Source: Branchiostoma belcheri (taxonomy: Eukaryota > Chordata > Leptocardii > Amphioxiformes > Branchiostomatidae). From it: a stretch of 64,000 nt of DNA. Made by a program: the position numbers and the translations under genes. The notes beneath the pieces are model-generated. The model saw only the letters and a program-made list of their open reading frames with translations, was not told where the DNA came from and ran no database searches. The stretch spans positions 832,277 to 896,276 of the forward strand of contig NW_017802713.1 in assembly GCF_001625305.1 (NCBI RefSeq), given 5' to 3'. This document shows, piece by piece, positions 35,351 through 46,900 of the stretch (position 1 is the stretch's first letter; each line of letters begins with the position of its first letter).

Positions 35351-35640
35351 TACTTTCATTTTACTACCATTGGTATATCCAACTTTTCGTGCAGCGTATA
35401 TGGAGAACAAACTGAATTGCCAGCGCTTTTCCCACACCCTGGAGTTTAAAGGCTTGATCATAGATTGAATCTGGTAAAGTTCAGTAGTGTTTGCATCAAC
35501 ATTACCCAACTTTACTCTCATACTACCATTGGTGCTAACTTTTCGTGCAGTCTATATGGAGAACAAATTGAATTGCCGGCACTTGTCCTACACCCTGGTG
35601 TTTAAAGGCTTGATCATAGATTAAATCCACAAAATTACTC
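35340..35640. repeat. Tandem duplication, about 150-190 bp unit
   Basis: GTTTGCATCAACATTAC, CTTTTCGTGCAG.(G/C)TATATGGAG and TTTAAAGGCTTGATCATAGA each occur twice. It continues the hairpin array to its left. Confidence 0.8.
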
Positions 35641-37239
35641 CCGACACTTTGACCTTACTCAAAACCCTAAAAATAATTTGAGCCTGACCCAACCAACTGC
35701 TGCCTCCACCCTCCCATGCGGGTCACGGGAAGACCAGGAGGCCGTGGACATGACGAATGACGTGCTCCAGGATGGAGTGGACTGTCTTGACCTGAATTTT
35801 CACATCCCGCGGAGTATTTGATGGTCGTTCTGCTCTCATTCCTTTGAACATACATCATTGTACACCGCAAACCAGACCACTGCTCATCAGCTAGACAGTG
35901 CAATGTCAGATCATCTCACTAGCTAACTATGTCACGTCAAGGGATTTTTGTAGACAATTTAAAGCTCACATACCCTTTCTGAATACTCAAACACTAAGTG
36001 TTAAAGGACAATGGAGAGAGGCTTTATACATCAGGTTTAAAACCCACTAACTCTGCTGTAAGCTCTAGGCCTAGTGGCAGTCGTGCGAATCGATTGGGCC
36101 AATACCACACTTCTAATGTCGTTACTTGGCACAGGCAGTGCGCATTATATACCATATATTCTGTTATAATGTCCCCACATGTAAAGCCACAGTGCTATAA
36201 CTAAATTTATCTATCGTCATTTCACATAAAACTGTACTTAGAGTAGCCATGGATTGAGTCTGGGAGCTATAATAAGAAAATAAGAATTCCGTGGGGGACA
36301 AAATATCGTAGAGTCGTCAGAATCATAACTGGCAGAATTTTATTGTTCTTTGTCAACAATTTGGTAGGAAAACATTGCCGATATACAAGAACATTGCGAA
36401 ATATTTATTAACCCTTTTCAGTTATAGATGTCTGCGTTTTTTTATCGCTGTTCTGGTCCAGAGAGTATTGGTAAATTGTACGTTTACATCGATAAAGGAC
36501 GTAACAAATTATCATGGGGATTTCAGACGGTTGCCAATGTATCTTTGTTTGGAAGCCATTACAGGCCATGCTAACATAGCACAAGCTTCAAAGTAAGGTC
36601 GCTTGCATTCTTAAATCTCATACCATCAATGTTACCAAAGAAACTAAATTGAAAATTATGCAATGAATAGTTTCAAGTACCAAGACACCATACTGAAAGT
36701 TCATTTTTCACCGTGTATTAGGTAGTTCGTATTCCACATGCTTACAATGCATGACTTCTACGTAATCAATTATCCATACAAGGACAGAAGTGGAGTTGGT
36801 AATATTTCTTTCAGGCAACTCAAAGAGCAATCTTTGGGAAACCTCATTACGGAGTAGTTACCGCGCCGACCTAACTGCTCTCGTTGTTATTAAACTGGAG
36901 AGGTGGCTAATACTAATTCTGGTTCGGAACACTATCTTGAATAACCAACCAGACTAAGGAATAGATTGTTGTACAGGTATCCACAAAGCCCATACATATA
37001 TACGAAGGAGAAAGAACTATTGTTATTTTGGTTACTGTGGCTCACGCTGGTTTCAAACCACCATCACGCATCACGCATCTTCCCAACAAAGAGTGGAAAA
37101 TTGCAGTTTGAAATTCAATATTGTTTGAATAGAAATACGTACAATATTTGGTAGGTAATGTAATTTATGTTAACAAATATGAAAGGTATATCCCCACGGC
37201 TATATAATATATTACTATATAAAATCCATTGCACTCAGT
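35641..37239. other. No gene recognised
   Basis: Nothing supported. Confidence 0.45.
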
Positions 37240-37478
37240 TAGGCCACACCAATTTAATTTGTTGGTTCTTGGACATTTTTAGTTCAAAATATAGAAAGTG
37301 GACATCATTAAGTCAGAGAGCTAGGAGGAAAACTTGAATATGACTGTATTTACAACATAAAACTGAGTCCACCAAGGCATCAACCAGGTTCTCAGACTTT
37401 GTTTTCATTAGTTTTTTTCCAGTTAACCATATTTTTAAGACAATCCGAGAACCAACAAATCAAATTGGTATGGCCTTA
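37240..37478. mobile_element. MITE-B, copy 2
   Basis: TTAGGCCACACCAATTTAAT then TTGTTGGTTCTTGGA at the left, TCCGAGAACCAACAAATCAA then ATTGGTATGGCCTTA at the right. About 45-bp inverted ends. Confidence 0.85.
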
Positions 37479-39504
37479 TATAGTACGCTTTGTTTAGCTG
37501 TTGATGAATATGCTCCAGTATCGGTGGCATCTTAAAGACTTCCTTGCTGATGACCTAAGTGGTCGTCTGTCTTGACGATGCGTCAGATAGATAGCTTACT
37601 CTCCGACAATGACCTCCGCAGGTACTCAACAGTAACGAAATAGGTCACGTTTATTGAACAGCCAGCAAATTAGATGGGAGTGTGTTCTGATGACCAATCG
37701 ATGGCAGATGTGATGGCGTCGGCGCCAAGGCCAATTTAGTAGTGCCTCTATCGATGCCGAGAGACTAAAACACTTGCGATGTCGTGAATGATGAATATCA
37801 TGATCATCATCCCTGTGGAGAAATTTCACATCAAGGTGGAAACCATGATGTGTACACCACACAGGCAGCTTACAGGGTAAATGAGAAGACCCCTGCAGTA
37901 CATATTTATGTTTTATTAAAGATAATTGGTTTTTCAATATATCTCTTAAGAATTTTGTCCTTGGGCTTTATTGACATAACCGGAATGAATACAGCAAACC
38001 TTTTTTTCTAAATCAAAAGCCTCTGGAAGAAAGCACGAAAGCACTCCTTCCTATACAAATTTAAAGATTCCAAGCATGACTACATGGACCTTTTGTCACT
38101 CAATTGTCTATGCAAAAGAGCTCAAAATAACTACGAAAAGACACTGCAAGGGAAAGGTTCTCTTTTGGAGACAGCTCTACCAGGGATTACCCAGTCGCGG
38201 CGGGGCTCACCCAATCATTTGGTTTGACGTGTGACAAAGAGGTTCAGACGTGCGTGGTATGTAATACACAGCCGGCCATTGCACGGGAGACGTCTACCTG
38301 CTTCTGCCCTTGTCTCTCCCGTGTAGTATTCCGGAGGACCCGGCCCGATCTATCTCGTGTTGTTCAGGACAATTAACCACGGCCGTGCCAGTTCATCTGA
38401 TGTGGCCATCTCCAGTGACTGTTAAGTAGGGAATCAGGTGGGTCGGATGTCGTTTAATACTCATTTGAGTCATGGGTGTAAACAGAAGGGTCCCCATAGT
38501 TATACACAGGTGGTGCTAACGTGTCTCTCTTGGGCATATTGTAGTCATATTTTTCCTTGTTGCGATGTTTTAGAAAAAAAAATGCAAGTCAATTTGTAAT
38601 CTAACCACGGAATCTGGTGGAATCGACCTAACAATCGAAGAAACTGTTATACAAGATGTTGGAGTATCGGTCGGGACGCCATAAGCTCAAGTGGGAGGTT
38701 GCTACTATGACTTTACCAGAGCACAGCAGGCAGACACGTGTATGTCTTTGTTTTTCTTAAGCAAAATCTTTTGTTGGTTACGTAAGCTTTGATTGGCGTG
38801 CTGTTAATTGTTCAAATTATTGAATGTCTACATCCTAACAGTATCTTAAAATCCCTATTACGAGATATAGCCAAAGGGCAGGCCGTTGGGTCAAGCTGTT
38901 AATGTGGCGTCAGTCAGATCAACGTTCTCGTGTCTTAAGATTACAATCTTAATACTAAACGCAGACAGTTAGAAACTTCAGCAAAATTGGGCGACCAGGT
39001 AAGATTGCACAGATAGGATTGCTGATAGCAAAATTAGTGACCCGAGTGTAAACAAGATTGCAAATTGACTTAATGATTTGCTACAGGCACCGCCAGACAG
39101 ATGTGATTACCTCTAACCTTTTTTTAAAGTTCACAAATGACTATTGACAAATTACCACCGTGTATGTCAGCTCCTATAGGTGGGGGAACTGTTCACTAAA
39201 CAGTGATTTGTACCGTCACCATAGACGTGAGAGACTGGTGTGGTGTGTGTCTGCGGCCATGGCAACCTTCCAACCAAAAGAGCAAGGCAATTTGCCTTCA
39301 CAACCAGATGAAATAGACATCGATTTCTTTTCTTACTCAACAGGCATCTTTAGGTAATTCGTCCCAGTTGGATCACATTACTTATCCTTGTTGGTGTATA
39401 AGAGATGCCATGGAGATTGGGCGATTCATAAAAAACTGAAAGGCGGTGAAACAATACTTAGTAAGCATGCTATTTGAAAAGTCAAAGTTTATTCAAAGTC
39501 GTGT
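37479..39504. other. No gene recognised
   Basis: About 2 kb. The segment 38170-38440 is GC-richer but no exon is supported. Confidence 0.45.
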
Positions 39505-39757
39505 GGGGTCGTGTGGCGTAGTGGCAGAGTGCTCGACTCGGAACCAAGAGGTCCCGGGTTCGAGTCCTGACATGTCACCGATCTTGTGCCCTTGCGAAAG
39601 GCACTTAACACGACTTGCCTCACTTAACTCAAGTGAAAATGAGTATGGTCCTGTCCTGTATTTGTCCTCTGTGTTGGTGGCGGCATAAAATAAGTTGATA
39701 TAACTTCAGTGTGCCGTCGCCATGCTTGGTCATGAAATATTAGAATAAAAAAAGTCA
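39505..39757 (+). mobile_element. tRNA-derived SINE, copy 3
   Basis: A box TGGCGTAGTGG at 39514-39524 and B box GGTTCGAGTCC at 39557-39567 with normal tRNA spacing. The central domain has TTGTGCCCTTGCGAAAGGCA, and the 3' end TTGGTCATGAAATATTAGAA leads into an A-rich tail. Transcription by polymerase III is expected for the family. It needs a partner LINE, not identified here. Confidence 0.9.
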
Positions 39758-42700
39758 CACAGCGAAAGTAACACAGTGTATGGCAGAAAATAAGATTACT
39801 AGCTGGTATATATGAGTCTATCAAGATTCTAAATATAAGTTCAACGGGTATCATAAAATGAATGTTTACGATGCTCTACGTCATATCCACCATATGATCG
39901 ATTATGCGTCAACGGTATATGATATGTACTTGCATAATTTTAACTGAAACTCACCAATCATTCATTTTTATGGTCCGAACGCTTACAAGTTATCAGATAT
40001 ATACCCACTTGCTGATTTCCCAGAAGAATTATTTTTTACAGCTGAGAGTAAAGTACGAAAGATCCCCTGACTTTGTTCAGGATCTTCCTCTTTCGGTCTA
40101 AAATGTGGGTAGAAATAGCCACGAGTACTTTTGTACGTAGGTATGCTTTAAAAGCCTCCAGGCTTTAGCTTCAGTTTTACCGGTGCCATTACCTTACTAG
40201 TACTGGAAATCATAAGTCATATTAAAATTCTTACTCAGTTCAATGCGCGATATCCGTACAACGTATAGCTAGTCCTAAGGGCAGAAGCTTTCCCATTAAA
40301 AATACACTTAACATTCCCAGGCCCCCAGGAAAGATTGTACTCAAATAAAGTTTTTAAAAAATATAGGTATTTTGATCTTGCACATAAGATCAAATCGATG
40401 CAGGTACTAGGTATGCTGCCAACATTACTTTGGCAAACATGAAAATGCAATTTGCTCGGAAGCAATTTATACATATCCATACAATCAAAAAAGTCATATG
40501 ACATGCATCCTTCTCCTACTTTTAAGATAAAGGTATTGGATATGAGGCGTGGTCCTGTACCTGGGTATATATCGCCGTGGATAAGAATCGTTTTAAAATC
40601 TAGGACAACAGTTGCGGTTTTAATTTATTTGTATGTAAAACAGTGAGAACAAAGTAATTAATGTACCTCTCTGGTAATCCTAAGCACATCGTATATTTTA
40701 CTAAATATTAGTTTGTAATGTACTCTATGTTGAAATATTATTACTTCATATCTATGTCTTTATTTCATAACTACGCCCCCAGCACATGAATTCGTTCCAA
40801 ACATTGCCATTGCATGAACTTAAAAACGTGCGTATAATTGTAAATTCACAAAAGAACAGATTTCTAAACAGCATAGTCGTACAAATAGCCAGGTACAAAT
40901 AGCCAACTGTGCACGAGGGCGTTCAACACGAAAACAATACACTCAAACGTCCATCGGGTACTTTGAAGGGCGTACAGAGTTGAACGCTTTTGGAGAAAGA
41001 GTAGGAGCATAATGGTTTTCGTTAAGGCATCCCATGCATCAACGCTCGGCTTGAATGGCATTCAAAGTACCCAGTGTGGCGTAGACACTCAGGCTTCTGT
41101 AAGGAAATTACACGAATCAGATAGGAGTGTCCACGAAAAAAAGATAGTGACTATACATGAGAGCTTCCATATCGTTAAAAGAAAACCCTAATACTCTATT
41201 ATAATGATTACTGCCACTATCTTTGGATCCTCTGAGGCTCAGTGCTCTAAAACAGATCACCCAGTCTTCACGGTTATGATGTAAGGACAAGAAGGGCTGT
41301 TGAGATAATGCTGCATGGGGAACCTTTTTTGCATGCAGGATGGGAGCGATTTTAAGCCGTGGAAGTTCTCATCTTTTACTGCAGTGCTTATTGCCATCCC
41401 TCCAGAGAACACCAGTGTAATTTCCTAAAGCACCTCTGAGCCGTCCCCTTTCAGACTATTGCTCAATTGACATGTTAAAGTGTGAGTAATTGCAGAAGAA
41501 CTTCACGGAGTGATTTTGGAGCACGTAGACCGAGACTGCTATCTTTCATGGAAAGGCAGGGACTTTTAATAGTACAAGGAAGGATTTAAAACTGTTACGC
41601 ACGACAAAGTTCTGTAAGCGTAAGATTTTTCAGACGGCATCCACCATCTTTCTTTAGGTATTGAAGGGGACTTTTCAATTTGCTAGAAAGATGCCGTTCT
41701 TAGCTAGAATGTGATCATAATAGCAATAACAAAACTTGAACATGGAACTTCGTTTTGTCGAGGATCAGTGGTTTAGTCCAGAATCTTAGGTAATTTATAC
41801 AATTTGATGTACGACACACTCAAATTGATTTTGATGAAAGTTCATCTGGTTTGTATTACATTACAAATGTGAAAAAAGTTTAGCTCCAACTAAAAACGGA
41901 CTCACTTGGCCTGGAATGTTCAACTGAGTAACCTAATTCTCTTCAGATACCTTCCCAATTACCCAGGACACGTACTTTGAATTTATGCACATGTGACGTC
42001 AGAAAAGGGTCAAGGTTTGTTAGAAGTTGATATCGTCCCCCGTCCAGATTGATGTGTGTGTGTGTGTGTGGGGGGGGGTTTGATATACACGATGTAACTG
42101 AAACTAGGTATGTAGTTATGTAGTACGCATTAATATTTATCGAATTTATTTGCCAACCACATGTTCCCAGCCTACCTTGTGCCAAATTTGCTTGAAATAT
42201 GATGTTCAGGTACATGAAATAATTGTGGGTATATGTGGACCCTAGTGTACCAATTAATCAGTCTGGCGAGCTGTACAGTACGGATGAGGGTTAATTGTTA
42301 CAACTGATGGATAATGTTGGTGTGACCATACATTTCTAAATCAATATTTCTTACACTCCATCGCCGTGCGTTTTGACTGCATGGAACCTGAGCCAAACAA
42401 TTATTCAAATGAGAAGTGAAGTTTAAGCAAACCGCGCTCGACATGTGACTTGTACGGGTCAAGGCAAGTGGGACTAAGAAACTGCCTCTAGGTTTCGCTA
42501 CCGCTATCTCTACTCGGCAATCAAGAATTCCCTCACACAAAATCCCATGGGTAAAGCTAGCTGAAACAGCCCGGAAGGAACGTTTCATCAAGATGTCATA
42601 CGAGAGATTTCTCAGGGCGTTGAGGTCCCTTTAATAAATAACGATGACTTCCCTTCGCTGCATTTGAGCATTTGACTGAAGCAGGATTACGCGCTTCCTC

Positions 42701-43503
42701 ATGCGGCACTTTTGCATTACGGCGGCATGCATCACTTTCATTGTAATAATGACACGGTTGTTCCGATAACATCAGAACTGTTAGAGGATCCGTTTGGAGG
42801 CTTTGTGTCTTGTAATACTTCTGAGCATAGAGTTTCCCTTCTAACTCCATGTTCTGAGAGACGCGTAACACAGGAGCAGGTTGGTTTAAGATAACTTATA
42901 ATGACTTCTTTGAAGACATGTACGTTTAGCATAACTTGGTTCCTGATGGTATTTGATATTTGTTCATTTCTGCATGGGTATGCCTGTGCGTGGGATATCT
43001 TGTTGAGAATTAACATTGCTGATACTGTTTTGGCTACGATGCACATAATCCATTCATGTAATATACCCCATGTAGGTTACTCAATGCTGATTAGAATAAA
43101 TTTGTAAATTCAACTGCACTTATTTAGGTTAGGTGGTTCCATTTGCTACTGTAATATATGCTTGAAAATATACATTGGAGGTATTGTGTGTGACGTGAAA
43201 GACTTTCAAGTTTGATCAACACGACGTTTTCTAAGTAAACTTTTTGCACTTGTGTGTGTGTGCTGCCGCCTTGGCGCCATACGTAAGATAGCTTTGAACT
43301 TCATGATAGACTAACGGCCAAACTCATTTCCATTTACATTGGGTTACAGATAAAACTGCCCCGTGTTCTTTCCCACTTTGCGGAAGTCCATTTGAGGCAG
43401 ACGTAATGCTGACGAATATGTGTTCCGTACAGATGCATGCTGGAAAGCCGACTCCAGCACCTCCGTAAGAAATATCATCAGGTCAACGGTGTCTTCCGCC
43501 ACG
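39758..43503. other. Upstream of neuroligin-like gene A; no other gene recognised
   Basis: About 3.7 kb with no defensible exon. Contains a GT/G-rich simple run at 42054-42077 and a TTCATCTGGTTTGTATTACA stretch at about 41839, which weakly resembles the Penelope-like ends. The promoter or a 5' non-coding exon of gene A may lie here, but no TATA box or initiator could be assigned. Confidence 0.4.
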
Positions 43504-43905
43504 ATGAAGCCACGATTGACTGCTCTTGCCTTCCTGGCCTCGGTTTTCATCATCACGGTGTGGGGAAATGAGAACGGCGATCCGGTGGTCACCACGAAGT
43601 ACGGGCCTGTCCGGGGGAGGAGGATCGAGGCGCCCAAGCACGGCATGCGGCCGTCCGGAGGTACCTGGGCATCCCGTACGCACGGCCACCTGTGGGGGAT
43701 CTCCGCTTCAAGCCGCCGATGCCACCCGCGCACTGGGCGGACGAGCGGGACTGCACCACAGCGGCCGCCGCCTGCCCGCAGATCGTCCCGCCTGACGACG
43801 CTACATTCCCCTTCCCTCCTCGCTTCAGAAAATCGATGCAGTCCTACCTGACAAGGATGGATGAAGACTGCCTGTACCTGAATATATACAGTCCGGAGGA
43901 CCAAG
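43504..43905 (+). CDS. NLGN-like: Gene A exon 1, with one-base deletion
   Basis: Starts at the first in-frame ATG, followed by a hydrophobic signal peptide ([16 protein letters not shown]). The frame reads to [13 protein letters not shown], then the neuroligin homology ([18 protein letters not shown]) continues in the frame one base back. One C appears to be missing near 43650, in GGCCGTCC. Ends ...[14 protein letters not shown] with donor CAAG|GTTCGT, phase 1. The exon end falls about where vertebrate neuroligins have alternative splice site A. Confidence 0.85.
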
Positions 43906-46900
43906 GTTCGTGCTTTATCCATTTACCACACAAGACGCATGGTTATGCTTGGCGGAATAATATAATTACTCCACTTAAACCTCCACCAGTGCAATAAGAT
44001 CACGACACTTATTTCTAACATGAGTCCTTCAAAAGGAAAAAAAAGTTGCAGCATAGACGCTTATCGATTATGAGGAAAGAAAGTGGTATTAGATATGCCA
44101 ATATGCCTGCATATCACGTTCAAAGGTTTCAAATAATTGGCTCACGCGTACACGCACGCAAATTGCTTTCGTCTTTGGTGCACATTGATCCACAGCGGTG
44201 GTTCCTTTGGTCAAAGATGCACCACCGCAGCTATCTCGGCACTGCACGGCATGCATAATTCTCGGTGGGTAGTCATCCTGCCGGGGTGGTACACAGGTTA
44301 CGGTTGTTGAGGGATCACGAGGAGATTAAGCTCTTTAACGCTCTTGGCAGTAACATACGACACATTGGAGTTCACCACATGTGTGTGGAGGAGTTGACTT
44401 GAACTCACGATTCACATCAAAAGATTCACCACACGCAATGAGAATACCAAGTACTCTATCAGTCCTCCAAAACGCTTGTTTGCAGGGAAGGATTTCGCGG
44501 ATGCGCCATTGACTGATATTTATCGATACTTCAGTGTCAAACGAAGGACACGCACTTGTGTAGGAGGAATCGGCTTAAAACGCACCAAGGACGTATTCTA
44601 TGCATACCAAATCTTACTGTAAGTGATTGTTGTATACCTGCATCCCCCTTTTCCTGTTGGGGTCTAAATCATCCTTTATTCTGAAAAAAAAATTCCTACA
44701 GAGCTTCATGGTATCCACAAAGCAATTGTATATGGCACCACAATAAGATTATCTTCTTTTCATCGTCACGGGGGGCACAGTTTGCGACCTTGGGTCAGCA
44801 GTTCAGGCAAAAGAGCGATAACACGGGTAGCAATGTTATATTGTTTCCATTCTTTACTGCCGCGATGCCAAGATAGCATCAATTTACAACGCACGTTTCA
44901 GGCCCCGTGTTTATTGTAAATCCATATTGAATTCCTAACGAATGGCAGACTTGTATGATGGCCGTGGGTAGATCCTAGTTCATGTGTCTCCTACATAGAG
45001 TGGCGCCTGTGGCTAGCCGCGTGGTCCAATGTCTGCCACATGAGTCGCACCTATACTGATTGTGTGCCGTTAGAGTCGCAGCATTGATTATTGTACAACG
45101 TAACTTTTTAATGCGATCCATTGTAAAGTATGGGTGAACGAACGCAGTTTTATTGGACAAGTTTAACTATCAGATAAAGTTGCTTCCTGACAACCCCGCG
45201 GCCATTTATTTGGCAGCTATTTTGGGAACACCTTGTCTGCATATGGTTGTATGGCAATCACTCGAGATCTTACCAGATACAGATTCATGTACAGCTACAG
45301 ATTGATGTACAGATACATATTCATGTACAGATACAGATTCTTGTACAGATACATATTTTCCGAGTATGATGACCGTGTCAGTCCCTACCCAAGTGAGGAT
45401 GGTTGACATGGTGGCCTTTGCGTGAATTTGTTTAAGGTGAATATTAAACATGTTGCGAATCTGGTTGATTGGTTGCATTACATTTGATATGCAAACTTGC
45501 GTGTTTTATAACTGCAGGGAATCTTGATCGAGAGGAGATGTATCCTCTAGCGGTTCTGGTGTTCATCCACGGCGGAGGCTACACATCCGGTACGGCAAAC
45601 GCTTACGACGGGACCGTCCTGGCCAGCCATGGCCTCGTGGTCGTGGTCACCGTCAACTACAGACTAGGAGTTTTTGGTACGTCCTTGTGTCTTGTAAACA
45701 GAGCTTTTAATTGGTCCAGTTCCTACTCATGGGCAATCCAATTGATGTGACAACACGTGGCCGTGCGAAATGCAACGTACGAAATGGTCCAAAAGACGTT
45801 GGAAGTCGGTATCGTGCCCCGTCCAGATCTAACCTTCTCCCTGATACCTGACACCATGATCAATATAGACAATTTGTCTATATGTAGTTAACAGCTACTT
45901 TGGTGTGCTAAAGGTTAATGGAGACTCTTGAATATTAATTGTAGATATGTTATGAAAACAAATGTTATGTATAAGAAGTCATGCCTCCAAGTACCAGAGA
46001 TATCAACCAAGGATTGAGTTGTTCAAAAACTTATTCTTTCCCAGATCTATCGCAGAGTAGAACTTACTATCACCAAGTGCAATAGGGACATTGTCATTGG
46101 ATAGCTTTATGGAATGTTTGGAGTTAGATGCTCAAAGTTAGGTGTAACACGTTGTTCGGTGTGATGTAGCCAGCTGCCGCCGCGCCGCGTGCCTGCGAAG
46201 CTGGAGTGTTACGCCGAAGGGCGGTTATACCGGCTATACAGATACAGGTTATACCAAGAGAAGTATTAAAGTACAACTATACATTTTCTATTCTAAATGC
46301 AGGCTTTCTGAGCACGGGTGATAAGAGTGCCCCAGGAAACTATGGGATCATGGACCAGATTGCCGCCCTGCAGTGGATCAGTGACAACATCGGATCGTTC
46401 AACGGCGACCCGACCAGGATCACACTCGTGGGGTTCGGCACAGGGGCCGCCTCCGTCAACCTGTTAACCATGTCCCCAAAAGCCGCAGGTAGAATACTTT
46501 GCATTAGTCTCCACCAGATTCTTTTGCAGGCTGAATAAATAGTAGAAATCGGCATAACACATAGGCGTAATGTTGCAAGCCTTGCGTTATTTTATCGCTA
46601 CTTCAACGGTAAATGCTCCGTGGAGCATTCGCTAGTGCCCCCACTTCGAACATTCTCAGCAAGGACACGTCTTGCCACTTCCACCGAAGCAAATCACCCT
46701 TTCTTCCTCCATTCACCACCTCTTAGGAGGAAGTTCCACGCTGAAAGCTTCTTTCCCAGAACAACATCACTTTGGAATAAGCTACCTCGTGATTGTTAAC
46801 CTGATGAGTATAACCTTAAACTTTTCAAGTCTAAGGTCAACAAACATCTGTCCTCACTGGCTGTACTGTAACCCAAAACATTTTTAATGGCTCCCATGAG

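Noticed and set aside
39505-39580. tRNA gene
   Set aside because: A and B boxes are present, but the sequence continues into a SINE body and A-rich tail repeated at two other loci; no clean acceptor stem pairing was seen.
43344-43922. 192-codon frame on the - strand over gene A exon 1
   Set aside because: Antisense shadow of a GC-rich exon; no domain, and the + strand has strong neuroligin homology.
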